NCBI GenBank assembly: GCA_028564925.1
Contig: CM053030.1
Span: forward strand, 272,116,492-272,180,491
Direction of reading: 5' to 3'
Length of the DNA stretch: 64,000 nucleotides
Origin: Lithobates sylvaticus
Lineage: Eukaryota > Chordata > Amphibia > Anura > Ranidae
Shown here: positions 1-12,218 of the stretch, in pieces
Numbering within the stretch: position 1 is the first letter of the stretch
How the letters are laid out: each line of letters begins with the position of its first letter
Program-made: the position numbers and the translations under genes
Notes under the pieces: model-generated
What the model was told of the DNA's origin: nothing
Seen by the model: the letters and a program-made list of their open reading frames with translations, nothing else
Database searches by the model: none

Positions 1-259
1 CCAGCGATCCAGCATGTGCGTGTGTGGGGGGGGGGGGGCACATGTTATCGGTTGGCCCAGGCTGTCGGCAGCTCACCGAGGGGATGAGCCAGGTGAAGCT
101 CTCAGGGAACCGAACGATTAGCAGTCTGATTCTCAGTCTTAGAGCCGATGGGGTACAGATGCAGCCTTGGTACCCACCTAGTATGATTCTTGAAAAAATA
201 AAAAATCCACTACTTCTCTTTTAAAGGTCTGCTTTAGGGATATTCTATTGCTAACTTAA

Positions 260-662
260 AGTGGAGTGCCCACAAAAAAAAAAAAAAATTAAAAAAAATC
301 AGCAGCTACAAATACTGCAGCTGCTGACTTTTAATAATCGGACACTTACCTGTTCCGGGGTCCAGCGATGTGGGGGAACGAGACCCCCCACCCCTCGTTC
401 TCCGCTCGCGGCGCCGGCATTCTTAATGTGGGAACCCGGCTGTGGCTTCACAGCCGGGCACCCACTGCGCATGCGCGAGCGGCGCCGTGATTCGATGCAT
501 ACTCATCTGGGACACATGACAGGTCCCAGATGACTGTGCGGCGCCTAGGGGAAGTGACGTTTAGCCCGGGCAATGAAGGTGGCAGACTACGAGGGACCCC
601 CTAGCAACAGGCATTTAGAGGTGAGTAAAAAAAAATTTATTTTTTTTGGTGGCAACACCACT
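260..662. mobile_element. TTAA-flanked non-autonomous transposon (piggyBac-like, AGNGG-end family)
   Basis: The element is bounded by TTAA at 256-259 and 663-666. Its ends are inverted: AGTGGAGTGCCCAC on the left and the complement of GTGGCAACACCACT on the right. The interior has a GC-rich centre and the motif CAGCTGCTGACTTTTA, both shared with copies at 13590-13976, 14370-14535, 39617-40020 and 49240-49650. No coding capacity is visible. The TTAA duplication is characteristic of the piggyBac superfamily; assignment to piggyBac is inference because no transposase is present. Confidence 0.75.
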
Positions 663-749
663 TTAATCCTATATCCTAAAAATTACAACAAACGCACCTT
701 TAGAAATATTTAGTAATGTTAATCTATAAACAAACAAACAGTTACTTAA

Positions 750-1273
750 AGCGGAGTTCCACCCTGAAAAACTGTTTTCACAGTCCTTTACTAGTAATAA
801 AAAAACATTTCGATTAACAAACATGTTGTTTTTACTTACCAGAAATGCCCTGTTGCTATGTGGTGGCTCCTCATCTGTCACTTCTGGGTCCACGGCGCAT
901 TGCATCACTTCCTCCCTCGCCTGTGGTCCTGGGAAATGCGAGTCATCATTTCCCAGGAGTCAGTGGGCAGGAGTGTGTCAAAAAAAAAAAAAAAGTCTTA
1001 TTTCCCGACAGGAAATTACACGATTTAGGGCGGACCTGGCTCAGTCACCACCCATTGTTATGGCAACTTGGTAGACAATCAGCGCTACGCGTGAAATGAA
1101 ATAACCAGCATGAACCTCTCCATCGCTAATCCAGGAAGAGGATGCGATTGGGCTTCACATGCCCACAATCCTCATGGGAACAGAAGAGGATTTTATAAAT
1201 CGTAAGTAAAAAAAAAAAGACAGAAGTCTTAGCCACTAGAAAACATACATACATTATATATATATATACATAC

Positions 1274-1369
<96 letters not shown>

Positions 1370-1386
1370 CATACATACATACATAT

Positions 1387-1421
<35 letters not shown>

Positions 1422-1466
1422 GTTTTGTTAGTAATGCATTATGATAGAATGCCTGTTAACTCCGCT
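750..1466. mobile_element. TTAA-flanked non-autonomous transposon carrying a (TA)n/(CA)n tract
   Basis: TTAA lies at 746-749 and 1467-1470. The ends AGCGGAGTTCCACCC and (complement) AGCGGAGTTAACAGG are inverted copies. The body resembles the neighbour at 260-662 only at the ends, and a long microsatellite (1243-1422) has grown inside it. Non-coding; the short Tyr/Ile-rich reading frames here are translations of the microsatellite. Confidence 0.7.
1243..1422. repeat. Compound microsatellite (TA)n, (ATAC)n, (AC)n
   Basis: About 110 bases of TA are followed by tetranucleotide ATAC units and then an AC run. It lies inside the 750-1466 element. Confidence 0.95.
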
Positions 1467-1470
1467 TTAA

Positions 1471-3125
1471 TGGCAGGTTGTTTATTCTTTTCAGACCTTA
1501 AAACTTTTTTCCCTCCCCATTCTCTCACGATGACCATTTTCACTAAAGTCAACTGAATCAATCTCCCTGAAACTCTGCCTGTCTTGTTGGAACATGTGAC
1601 AGTGGATATCCTCAGAGCAAGATGGTGGTAATAAAGCCTTCCCAAGATGCATCTGTGGGGGCCCTGGTTACATCACCAGTACCTCACCCAACCATGAAAT
1701 AGAAAAACAGAAATTTTAAAGAAAAGAAAAAAAAAATGTAACCCATGAATGTAAGAGAATTTCATATCAGCCTGCAGAGCTGTGTGCTGATGTGATTTTT
1801 AGTGACAGGGGAAAGGTCCACTATAAGTTACTTAGCATACAAGATTTCAGGATGCTTTGGATTCCTTCTTCAAGCTCTTCAAGAAATACCTGATGATCTT
1901 GAGTTGCATAAGAATTGTTGAAAAGCAATCAATCAGTGACAGACTTGCCTTATGTCCTACCAAATCAGCATATTAGAGATTATATATAAAAATATACAAA
2001 GCTTTATTTTAATCAAAAAATAGGTCGTCCAAGACTTGCTGTGAGTACGGATTGTGCCAAATACCACTACTGAAACAAACACTAATATTAAAGCATTAAA
2101 ACCACATCAGCATCCAGATTCTTTATACACTAACCCCTATGAAATAGGAACAAATTCCTATCTAATCTCAACCTCCTTTATAAAAAAAAAAAAAGTATCA
2201 TCATCATTCTAGGGTTATCAGTACAAAGAGCAACGTGCCTTCTTTCAAGTAAGATCTAAAACTTGGTATTCCATTTTTTAAATGACATCCAATTCATAAA
2301 AATGTAGCCACCAGCCTTTTATACAGAATCCTTGGAAGGACAACAATTGAACAAATGTTCATACGGAATGTCTGGACTCCTGTTTTATGTACATGTATGC
2401 ATCACTTTGCAATGCCATTATTTACATTTCCTTCAAGGAGAAACATATCTGTACTGTAATGCCTCATTCGTAACTTGTCAATCAATGACATTCATTTATT
2501 GTTAATTATCACAGGAATGGAGTTAAAGATGAGTAATTATTGTATATTGTTGCATTGCCAGGTATAATCTCCACCTTGCAGCTCTTTCCCAGCATTGCTT
2601 TTCAATAAAAGATAATTCCTGTTTAACATAACCAAATAATGATATAGTACTGCACATTATTTGAATGGCCAGTGATGGCCTCTGTATCATTTTTTTTTTA
2701 TAGTATATATGAACAGTATTTCATTCTCCCAGAGACACTTTTTACTCTACCTGTCCCACATCTTGGGCAATTATTCAACAGTGTGGTGTGCTTTGGGCTC
2801 AGTGCAGCACTTGCAGTATCTTGGTTGGTGTTTTACCTATTGAAGGATGTAGTAATCCACAAGATCTTCCCCATTCAAGTAATGAATGGGCACATCATGC
2901 TGGCAACTAAGTGGAATGCACCATCATCCCCCAGCATGTTTCCATCTGAGAGGTCTCCTAAAGGGTTAAAGTCTACTTGTCCCTCACCCGAAAGCTGAAT
3001 AAACACTAAATTAGGAAAGCCATGTGCACCCTAGAAGACAGAAGCAGTAACCCACCTATTTGATCTAGAATTGGCCTGGCAACCTAAGAATCACAACATC
3101 GGTTGAAGTGTTTCATGGTGTTAAG
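1471..3125. other. Plain DNA without recognised repeat or gene
   Basis: About 1.65 kb of AT-rich sequence. I see no terminal repeats, no recognised transposon motif and no long conserved reading frame. A 108-codon frame at 2672-2998 has two hydrophobic stretches but matches no family I know, and its codons look random. It may be old or single-copy host DNA. Confidence 0.5.
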
Positions 3126-3133
3126 ATCTACAC

Positions 3134-3318
3134 CAGTGTTTCTCAACTCCAGTCCTCAAGGCGCCCCAACAGGTCATGTTTTCAGGATTTTCCTCACATG
3201 AAACAGCTGTGGTAATTACTAAGGCTGTGAAACTGATCAAATCACCTGTGCAAAATAATGGAAAGCATGAAAACATGACCTGTTGGGGCGCCTTGAGGAC
3301 TGAAGTTGAGAAACACTG
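3134..3318. mobile_element. hAT-like MITE with perfect 8-bp target duplication
   Basis: ATCTACAC stands at 3126-3133 and again at 3319-3326, directly flanking inverted ends that begin CAGTGTTTCTCAACT. The terminal inverted repeats run for about 50 bases (left CAGTCCTCAAGGCGCCCC and its complement on the right) with very few mismatches. An 8-bp duplication and CAG...CTG ends are diagnostic of hAT elements. It is only 185 bp and non-coding, so it must have been moved in trans. Confidence 0.9.
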
Positions 3319-3421
3319 ATCTACACGCTAAGAGAATAGTCATAATGTAAGTGGAACTCCAGGAATTATTTGTATTGCATACTTACATTGGTGAAGCTTG
3401 GCACAGTGCAAGAATGCATTA

Positions 3422-3839
3422 CAGGCAGTCCCCGGGTTACAAACAAGATAGGGTCTGTAGGTTTGTTCTTAAGTTGAATTTGTATGCAAGTCGGAACAGG
3501 AAAAAATGTTAAGTGTAGCTCCAGCCAAAACATTTACATTTTTGGATAGCATAGGGAAGGGTTAATACCCCTGTATCATTTGTTTTGCCGTCTGTGCCCC
3601 TGTTTAGAAGATTTCACCTCACTTTCTGTCCCAATGACAATTGGATTTTGAAAATTTTGGGTTGTTGTGGAAACAAGGATTGGTGATAAAGCTTTAGTGG
3701 CAACACCTTTTTCCCATAACTCTTACAGGAGTGGATATCCCTTCCTAGGGGTAGATTTCTCCTCACTTCCTGTTGTCTCCCTCCATTTGTAAGTAAGAGT
3801 CGTTTGTAAGTCGGATGTTTGTAACTAGGGGACCATCTG
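3422..3839. mobile_element. TA-flanked MITE (pogo/mariner-like)
   Basis: Inverted ends CAGGCAGTCCCCGGGTTAC and the complement of GTAACTAGGGGACCATCTG are flanked by TA at 3420-3421 and 3840-3841. TA duplication plus CAGGCAGTCCCC-type ends resembles vertebrate pogo/Tigger-like non-autonomous elements. The interior (about 3545-3790) contains a block that resembles the repeat at 62836-63115 ('...TCACTTCCTGT...'), so a second element may be lodged inside. No transposase remains. Confidence 0.7.
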
Positions 3840-4265
3840 TACTCATACCTGATGGACCACTGGGGAAGCTGGAAATCTCGACAGTAGTCAGTTCTAGAAC
3901 AGTGATTGCTGTAATCTTCTCGGTCCTTCTCATGTCGCTGAATTGCTGAAACAGCAAGAGAAGTGCCCTAGACACCTTACTCTCAGAGCACACTGGAAAA
4001 TCCCTCCGCTGGTCTAAAGCCAGATTCCTCTTGCACAGCAATTCGGCTCCGGCTATGTTTGCCAGGAAGCTGAAACAATCCCATGGATTCCAGAGTTTTT
4101 TGGGGCTCAGAGTAGTAAAGAGGGCGAGTTGTGGAAGGTAGGATTAGAATTAGAAGCCATGTACAGATACATTACTTTATCATCCTGGCAACAGTATTTA
4201 TTCATGTGGTGTGGGTTTAAATCCACTTTAAAAAGGAAACTGTTGTCAAGCTGTCTACCTGTTGG
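3840..4265. other. Unassigned spacer
   Basis: No terminal repeats or recognisable coding motif. The 92-codon minus-strand frame at 3763-4041 starts inside the neighbouring TA element, so it is not a host gene. Confidence 0.4.
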
Positions 4266-4504
4266 TATTTTACCCCCTTTAGATTGAATAAGATTTTCCC
4301 CTCAGTTCCTGCCACATGTTTTAGGGGTTGTCAAAACAGAGGCACTCTTCTCCATACATTTTGGAGCTGCTCGATGCTAAAAACCTATATGGCAAAAATC
4401 CTCCTCGCTGGGGCTCCAGATAACAGGTGCTCCTGTGGTCCTGACTTACCAGATGTGCATCTAAATTTGCACAACTCCCGGTGGTGCCCCCCCACCAAAA
4501 GCTG

Positions 4505-4538
<34 letters not shown>

Positions 4539-4715
4539 TTCAGTGCCATCCACTGGGCAATTGCCCTAAACTGGCGGAGTCCCTCTGTTTTATGGTCACA
4601 GGTGCTCCTTCGCATGGAATCCATTAAATTGATGGAAAGGGTACACCACACCCTCATGGATACCATGCACGTCTTTGAACGTAAATGGGCTAATTGGTCG
4701 CCTCATCAGTTATAA
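4266..4715 (+). pseudogene. LINE ORF2 C-terminal fragment (L1 group)
   Basis: The translation from 4266 reads YFTPFRLNKIFP followed by CFRGCQNRGTLLHTFWSC. This is the C-terminal Cys/His segment of L1-group ORF2 (C-x3-C...GT..H.FW.C). It is directly comparable with YYTPARLGKIFP and CWRC...HIFWHCP in the LINE at 9564-12572. Downstream, AIHWAIALNWRSPS and an ERKWANW tail match the end of ORF2, and the frame stops naturally at 4713-4715. A (CA)n microsatellite (4506-4536) has grown inside the coding part but keeps the frame open as a His-Thr run. Everything upstream (endonuclease, reverse transcriptase) is missing, as expected of a 5'-truncated copy. The 3' tail probably runs to about 4925; I could not find the target duplication. 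Confidence 0.8.
4506..4536. repeat. (CA)n microsatellite
   Basis: About 15 CA units inside the LINE ORF2 fragment. Confidence 0.95.
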
Positions 4716-5201
4716 CCTGAGTTTGGAGGGTTTCCCCATTACCTCATTTGAGTTCTCCAGACGATTGGGTAGCCCCGGAAGATAATGCACCTAGTACTGT
4801 CATTTCAAGTATATAGAAAGATTCCCGTCTAGAGCTTACCTTCCATGTACCCAGTCTACTTATAATGCAGAAACTACCTTGTTACCTTATCTAGATTCTT
4901 TTCTATTCTGAATGTTGTTTTAATATTTTTCTTACCCAAAGATATTTGAAGAGCTATTCACCTGTACAATCATAGGTTGGTTCTTGAATGGACACTCCAT
5001 TCTCTCCATGCATTTATATTCTTGTACTTGTTCAAATATGTAAATATTCCTTCCATGCTTTTTTTTTAAATGCATGTTCCATAGGAGTTCAACTGTAAAG
5101 CATCTAAACCACAATTAAACAGCAAAAGTGTAAACCAGCCCTTAAGATTTGTTTTTTGGTTTAACAAGATGGGCAGGACTCTTTTCACCTATAGTGTAAT
5201 A

Positions 5202-6012
5202 TAGGGCTGCAATTAACGATTATTTTCATAATCGATTAGTTGGCCAATTATTGTTTTGAATAATCGATTAATAACCTTAAAAAAAAAAAAGTGTGGTGTA
5301 TAATTTAGTTAATATGTAAAGTTTAAAAAAAAAAAAGGGCAATTTATTCTTAAATATCTATATGCAGAGGTAAATATAAATAACCAACTATATGGTTAGG
5401 GAGCTAAATATTTAATCCACTCTGAGAATAACAGACAGACAAGATGTACTTTTTTTGGCCAATTAGTTGTTGGGCAGATTAAAAAACAAAAATTGCTGCA
5501 AAAACGCATTACATGCTTTTCTGCAGCTTCTCCATTGAAGTATATTGAACTAAAAAAGCACTGTTTTGCATAAAAAAAAAAAAAAAAGTCCCTGATCCTC
5601 TCCAAAGAGCAGTGGTTGAAAAAAAAGCACAGATGTGAACGTGTCCCATAGGAAACCATGTAAATGAACTGTGGTGCTTTTCTACAAAAAGCACCAAAAA
5701 AAAAAAACACATAGGTGTGAACCAGGCCTGAGACGTTTAGTAACATAATGGGGGTTAAAAAAAACGAACATTAGCCCTTTATAGTACCAAAAAAAAAAAT
5801 AAAAAAATAAAAAAAAAAAAAGGCAGATAGCACTACTGTAGGGGTTCATTTTTTTACTGTAGAACTGTGAAAGTAATATTTACAGTAGCAATTATTTGCT
5901 CTTTTTGTACTATAAAGGGCTCATTTTATTTTTTTTAACCCCATTATGTTACTGGCCGATTAATTGATTATGAAAATAGTAATCGATTAATCGATTAGTT
6001 GTTTCAGCCCTA
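5202..6012. mobile_element. hAT-like non-autonomous element with 8-bp target duplication
   Basis: GTGTAATA at 5194-5201 is repeated exactly at 6013-6020. The ends TAGGGCTGCAATTAACG and (complement) TAGGGCTGAAACAACTA are inverted copies, rich in ATCGATTA motifs. TAGGGCTG-type ends with 8-bp duplications are known for vertebrate hAT elements. The 811-bp body is AT-rich with A runs and has no transposase frame. Confidence 0.85.
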
Positions 6013-6104
6013 GTGTAATACACTTGCACTGACATTTGCCATACGCTGCATATACATAATGGGTACATAAACTAATATTACTATAAAATATACTATATTT
6101 TTTT

Positions 6105-6965
6105 AAGGCTGTTACTGATTCAAATTTTCGTGCTTGCTCGATTTTTTTTTTTAATCGATTAATCGACTAATTTAGATTAATTATAACGCACATACAGATC
6201 CAACTACTTTTAGCTGATCTCCTTGCATTGTAACTCTGCATTAGTCAGTGGTAAATGTGGTTTACACTATATACAATCACCCGACACTAGTTTCCACAAT
6301 CCATGGCTTAACTTCACAGTTCACACAAATACGTTTTAAATTCAAACTGTAGCACTGACGTAAGTAATTTATTTTTTTACACAGTAGCGTGACAGTCCCT
6401 CCACCTCCGGTCTAACTAATCACTCTCACCTTATGGCATGGACCCCTGTGCAAACAGGTGGTCATGCAATCGGGTATCAAAAGGGCTAACACGGACCATA
6501 AACTTCTCTCATGTCTCCTTAGATCTCAGCAAGGACGCCAGGTCATGGGTAGAAAGAAAAGATCTAAGTGATCACTGCTTAAGTATAAGATTTAATTTTT
6601 GTGTTCAAACACAAACTACTCACATAAAGATAATAAAAACACAGCATGTAAAGCCGACAATCGTGTTAGTTCTGTAGGGCAGCAGGGGGTGACGTCATGC
6701 ATAGCTCCTCCACCCATACGCGTTACGTTCAATCATAACTTCAACGTCACCGGACTCCTCCACCCTTCCCTTTGTTAGCAGACGGAGGCACTTGGAGAAG
6801 GGGGGGGAGGAGTCTGGTGACGTCGACGTCACCTGATCTCTGACGGAACTCCCTGAAGACCCAGAAGCTGGTGGAGAGGTGAGTACCAATCAAAAAAATT
6901 TTGATCTTTAAAAAAAAATTAACGATTAAATCGAGGAATTAATATTTAATTTCCACAGCCTTAAA
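6105..6965. mobile_element. Possible hAT-like element with AAGGCTGT ends
   Basis: The left boundary reads TTAAGGCTGTTACTGATTC and the right boundary is its approximate complement (CCACAGCCTTAAA). ATCGATTAATCGA-type motifs near both ends recall the element at 5202-6012. The target duplication is not clear because both flanks are T/A-rich. The GC-rich middle (6670-6890) may be another insert. Confidence 0.35.
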
Positions 6966-6969
6966 TTAT

Positions 6970-7595
6970 TTTTACATGCAATAAAATTTTACTTTTTCCT
7001 AATATTAAGGGGTAAACTTCTATCGTCGGATTTATCCTTTTCATATTCTTCTCTTTTTGATTTATTTAAATATTTTTACTTAACTGCCGTTAACATCTTT
7101 TCATATCATTTCTCAGTGGAATGTGTGCATTACAATGGTTATTTATTAGAAATGAAGAAAACGCTATTAGAAATTAACTGTGCAACATGCCCAGATGTCA
7201 AGAAGTGTACGCTTTGGTTAGTCCAAATACCAACTAATTCTCTTGCAGAGAGAAAATTGCTGACGTGAATAAATCCTAGGGAATTACAGTGAATAATTCA
7301 AACACTAATGTGCATGTTGCTGGAGACACTGCATCAACCTAAATGCTTTTCTCTTTCCTGCTACACAGGAATGGTGCCGGGTCTGGTCTGCTTTCTTCAG
7401 TAAACTAAGTGTGTAGCTACTTCGGGTTAACATAACCAAGATATGAAAATCTCACCTATAGGAGGAAGTAATGGACTGGCACACTGCAATTGCCCTAGTC
7501 ATAGGTAATAACTGCTAAAAACTAAAGCTGTTAAAATCTCCAGATATCAGAGCACAGCCAAAATCTGGCATGAACCCAGTAAAAACATGATGTAA
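6970..7595. other. Plain DNA, nothing recognised
   Basis: AT-rich sequence without terminal repeats, coding motifs or microsatellites. It may be single-copy host DNA. Confidence 0.45.
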
Positions 7596-7596
<1 letters not shown>

Positions 7597-7664
<68 letters not shown>

Positions 7665-7676
7665 ATATATATCCAT

Positions 7677-7709
<33 letters not shown>

Positions 7710-7717
7710 AACATAAT

Positions 7718-7748
<31 letters not shown>

Positions 7749-7750
7749 AA
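7597..7750. repeat. A-run and interrupted (TA)n microsatellite
   Basis: An 18-base A run leads into about 135 bases of TA with a few AA or CC interruptions. Confidence 0.95.
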
Positions 7751-7771
7751 ACGCTATTCTGCATTATTTAA

Positions 7772-8083
7772 AGTGGAACTATACTCACCTTCTCTCCAGT
7801 GCTGCAGTGTCCTGGAGCTCCTGACAACTTAAGCCAGTCGGTTTCCTTGTACTGTTCTTTGACCATTTTTATTGGCCGGGCCGAGACAAAGTCACTCCTG
7901 TGCATTTGTGCATCTTGGTATTGCCAAAATTGTACACTGAGCTGCATGTGCACAGCTCAATGTACAGTGTGTGTATAGGCAGGTGATGACCGTTAATGCA
8001 GAAGAGACATAGTAGGTCTCTTCTTTATAATAATCCTGTCCGTTTGCCATTTTTTATTTTTTTTATTTACCTATAGTTTAACT
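7772..8083. mobile_element. TTAA-flanked MITE (AGNGG-end family)
   Basis: TTAA lies at 7768-7771 and 8084-8087. The ends AGTGGAACTATA and (complement) AGTTAAACTATAG are inverted. It is 312 bp and non-coding. A poly-C tract follows at 8100-8112, outside the element. Confidence 0.65.
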
Positions 8084-8722
8084 TTAATTTACAAATTCAC
8101 CCCCCCCCCCCCGCCTGAAGTTGAGATCAAAAGGCAACCGGAGTCAAAATATCCAGAAGACTTTGTGCTCAGAGTCTGCTCTGTGCGTTTCTATTCCCCG
8201 TGAAAGAAAATTATAATAAAATGTATTAAAAAAAAAAAAAAACAAACAACACACACATCACTGGATGTCTGGGAGGCTGAGCCAGGTGCCGGTCCAGGCT
8301 TTTGGGTGGATACAGACCATATGGTCGCCATCTTTTCAGAGCCTGGAAAGGCTCTGTGACGTCAGCCGACAGCGGGTTTTAGCCCACTGTCAGATGAAAA
8401 CAGATCGCAGGAGGGAGAACGAACTGCACTCCTGTGATCATAAGAGAGGTATGGCCAAAAAAGCTTTAGCCATACATATCCTTTAAGCAAGTATTCCTAT
8501 GTTCCAATAGTTTAGCTTCTTGAGTATGTTTCTGCATCCTTGTTGCAGACAGACAGAGTATCTTTGCCCTTTTATTTCACAGGCACAGTGCCAGATAGCT
8601 AGGTCTGTGCTACTGTATGTACGTAGTGGTCACCTTATAACTATATATACCGGGGTATAAGCGCACAATTTCACCAGGATTCTTATCTGACCCCTTGCTG
8701 ATAATACCGGTTTGAACTATTA
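8084..8722. other. Unassigned spacer with part of a GC-rich repeat
   Basis: A C run at 8100-8112, an A run near 8227 and a GC-rich block at 8260-8420 resemble the interior of the TTAA elements, but I see no matching ends. No gene. Confidence 0.4.
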
Positions 8723-9547
8723 TTAACTGCTTCAGCCCCAGGAGATTTTACCCCCTTCCTGACTAGAGCAATTTTTTGCAATTCGCCACTGCGTCGCTTA
8801 AACTGACAATTGCGTGGTCATGCAATGCTGCACCCAAACAAAATTGACGTCATTTTTTCCCACAAATAGAGCTTTCTTTTAGAAAAACAACGCATTCTTT
8901 TTTACCATTTGCTATAATAAATATCCCCCAAAAACATAAAAAAAATGTTTTTTCTTCCTCAGTTTAGGCCGATATGTATTCTGCATATTTTTGGTAAAAT
9001 AAAAAAAAAAAAATAAAAAAAATCGCCAAAAGGGTATATTGATTGGTTTGTGCAAAAGTTATAGTGTCTACAAAATAGGGGATAGTTTTATGGCATTTTT
9101 TTTCTATTATTATTTTTTATTAGTATTGGCGGTGATCTGAGATTTTTAATCGGGACTGCAACATTATGGCGGACACATTGGACAATTTTTACGCTATTTT
9201 GGGACCATTGGCATTTATACAGCGATCAGTGATATAAAAATGCACTGATTACTGTGTAAATTACACTGGCAGTTAAGGGGTTAACCACTAGGGGGCGATG
9301 AAGGGGTTAGGTGTGTCCTAGGGAGTGATTCTAACTATAGGGGGATGGCTTCAACTCACATAACAGCGATCACTGCTCTCGATGACAGAGAGCAGTGATC
9401 TCTGTCATGACAAGCCAGAACGGGGAAATGCCTTGTTTACATAGGCACTTCCCCGTTCTGAGGCTTCGTGACATGATCGCCGGGAGACTGGCAGACATCA
9501 AGTCCGCCGGGCACCGTCACGATGTACGCGACAGGCACCAGGCTCTT

Positions 9548-9563
9548 AAAGGGGATGTACAGG
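9548..9563. repeat. LINE target-site duplication, left copy
   Basis: AAAGGGGATGTACAGG here is identical to 12573-12588. The sequence next to each copy (CTCTT on the left, TACGCCC on the right) belongs to the interrupted TTAA element. Confidence 0.9.
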
Positions 9564-12218
9564 ACAAAAACAGGAAACTCCTGGCCATGTTGGTGGCTGA
9601 TTACCACTCACCCACCTGTATACCAGTAATTAGGGACCAGGGGGGGAACTTAGTTGACGAACCAGGACGAATTATGCATGCATTTGTCCAATACTACACA
9701 TCCCTATACTCCCCTATCCCCCGTTATGATCGCTCAGCCCTGGAGTCACTACTGAATAACCTACCTATACCAAGACTTTCTGAAACCGACATGTCTGCTT
9801 TAGATGCCAAAATGACTAAAAAAGAAATAGAAAAGGCAATATTTAACTTTTCTCCTAACAAAGCCCCGTGTCCTGATGGCCTCCCAGCCGACTTCTATAA
9901 GGCTAACATGGAAATATTGGCCCCTAGATTAAATTTACTCCTAGACCATTGTCACGAACATGACACCCTGCCAGATTCTATGTTGAAAGCCTATATGGTT
10001 CTACTTTTAAAACCGGGAAAAGACCCCAAGGACTGTGCATCATACCGGCCTATAGCCTTACTAACTATGGACCTGAAAATTTTAACGAAGATCCTGGCTC
10101 TCAGACTTGCTACTGTACTCCCCTCTATCGTCAACATTGACCAGACGGGCTTCATGCCAGGGAAAATCGACTGATACCAATCTAAGGAGATTATTCACGC
10201 ACTTTCAAATCAGACAGGGAACCGACAGTACCAGAATTGTAGTATCTATAGACTTTGAAAAGGCCTTTGATTCGGTCGACTGGCAGTACATGGTAATGGT
10301 TCTGGAGGTAATGGGTTTCGGGCCGCAGTTTAGGAAATGGGTGTCTCTGCTTTATAAGAGTCGAAGAGCAGCAATCCGGTTGGGGACATCCACATCAAAT
10401 TTTTTTGAGGTGGGTAGAGGGACTCGTCAGGGGTGCCCGCTATCCCCCTTTTTGTTCTCCCTCGCCCTGGAACCTCTAGCGGTTGCCCTTAGGTCGGACA
10501 AGGATATAAAATCCATCCGGGTGGGTACAATAGATGAAACTCTGGCACTGTACGCAGACGATATGCTGCTGTTCCTTGATGATCCGGGGGAGTCCCTGAA
10601 AAAGGCCCTAGGGATCATTGACCACTTTGCCACCTTTTCCGGTTTAAAGGTAAACTGGGGCAAGTACTCCATTATGCCGATAGATCCCAAAGCTCAGTCG
10701 AAGGCTGATCCAAATTTACCACTCCTATGGGTCACATCCTTTAAATACCTGGGTGTCCAAGTAACAGCAAACGTGCAAGATTACGTATCCCTTAACTTAC
10801 TCCCCTTAATTACACTGCTGAAGCAAAAAGCACAGACGTGGTCTAAGCTCCCACTGTCCTTAATAGGTAGAATCAGTCTATTGAAAATGAAGTTCATTCC
10901 TGTTGTACTATATTTCCTGCGACACGCGCCTGTCTGGATTTCGAAATCCTTCTTTCGGAAGCTGGATAGCGTGGTCTCCACTTTTCTATGGGCGCCCAAA
11001 CCCCCAAGGATAGGACTCAAGGTACTACAGGAACCAAAGGACCAGGGGGGCTTAGCGTTGCCGGACTGGCAAAAATACTACTTGGCCAGACAAATGGTTT
11101 TTGCCCGCAGGTGGTTAACTGCTGATGACGGAGACGCAGCTACGGTTTTGGAGGCCGCCCATATGGGGTCATATGACAGTCTCCGATTCGCATTGTTTAG
11201 AGGACTTAGATCTGAACAGCCACTGACATTAACAATGAAGGCCACCATTAAGGCATGGGTGATGGCGGTGAAGGTGGCATGCCCCAGCTATGGGGGTATG
11301 TCGCCCTCAACCCCCATTTGGATGAACCCAACATTACCCCAGTTCTACAATTTACCAGATCCCATGATATGGGCAGTAAAGGGAATCAAGACACTGAAAG
11401 ATATAACATCCTATGGCGAGTTACAATCTTTCCCCCAATTACAATCAAGACATGACCTTCCCAACTCTTATCTATTTCGATTTTTACAGGTTCGGCACAC
11501 CTTTCAGGTGCAGTTTCATGAGCGGAGAGTGGAATCCTTACCCTCGGCTCTTGAAACAATGCTGACAAACGACAAACTAACAAAACCTCTTTCAGAAACG
11601 TATAAAGAATTCTTCAAGGTGACCCCAAAGGCAGTCACTAGATGTAGGGAAAGATGGGTGAGTGAAGTCCCGGATGTACTAGGCGAGGATTGGGATGACC
11701 TGTGAACCCAACCGTTCAAGCACTTAGTGTCGGCCAGGGATAGGCTGATTCAGTTCAAATTTTTGCACAGGAGCTATTACACTCCTGCCAGATTGGGTAA
11801 AATCTTCCCCACGGCCTCAACGGAGTGTTGGAGATGTCTCCACGCACCTGCTGACGCTGATCACATTTTTTGGCACTGCCCTCATATCCAAAGATTCTGG
11901 AATGATATTGTGTTATGTGTTTCGGAATTAATTTCAGTTCCTATACCGAAGACCATCAAGGTCTGTCTCCTGGGTCTAGTAGATGATGTAGTGCCCACAC
12001 GGGCCATGCGCACAATGTTGAATGTCCTCTTCTTCTATGGAAGAAAAGCTATATTGCTGGCCTGGAAAAAATCAGAGGCTCCGAGCACCTCCACTTGGAA
12101 AGGTCTGATAAACTCAATGTTACCTTACTATAAAGCAACATATGAAGCCAGGGGCTGTAGGAACAAATTCGAAAAAATATGGCACTCATGGTTTAACTCC
12201 AGCACCACCGTGGGGTGA
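9564..12218 (+). pseudogene. LINE ORF2 relic: reverse transcriptase and C-terminal Cys/His domain
   Basis: This is the reverse transcriptase part of L1-type ORF2. Motifs in order are NKAPCPDGLPADFYK (about 9858), a GKDPKDCASYRPIAL block, GFMPGK (10147), FEKAFDSVDW (10255-10284), GTRQGCPLSP (10420-10450) and the catalytic YADD at 10551-10562. A C-terminal CWRC...HIFWHCP segment near 11835-11880 follows, and the frame ends at 12218. Two lesions are visible. An extra A in the run at 10163-10166 shifts the frame after GFMPGK. A TGA at 11703-11705 stands where the family has a Trp codon, and the same frame resumes immediately after it. Upstream residues (DKNRKLLAML...) are the linker after the missing endonuclease. 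Substrate and role in the live element would be copying LINE RNA at a nicked chromosomal target. I cannot tell L1 from the closely related Tx1 clade without a tree. Confidence 0.93.

Noticed and set aside
2672-2998. 108-codon frame with two hydrophobic stretches considered as a small membrane protein
   Set aside because: No family resemblance, poor codon pattern and no exon signals that I can defend.
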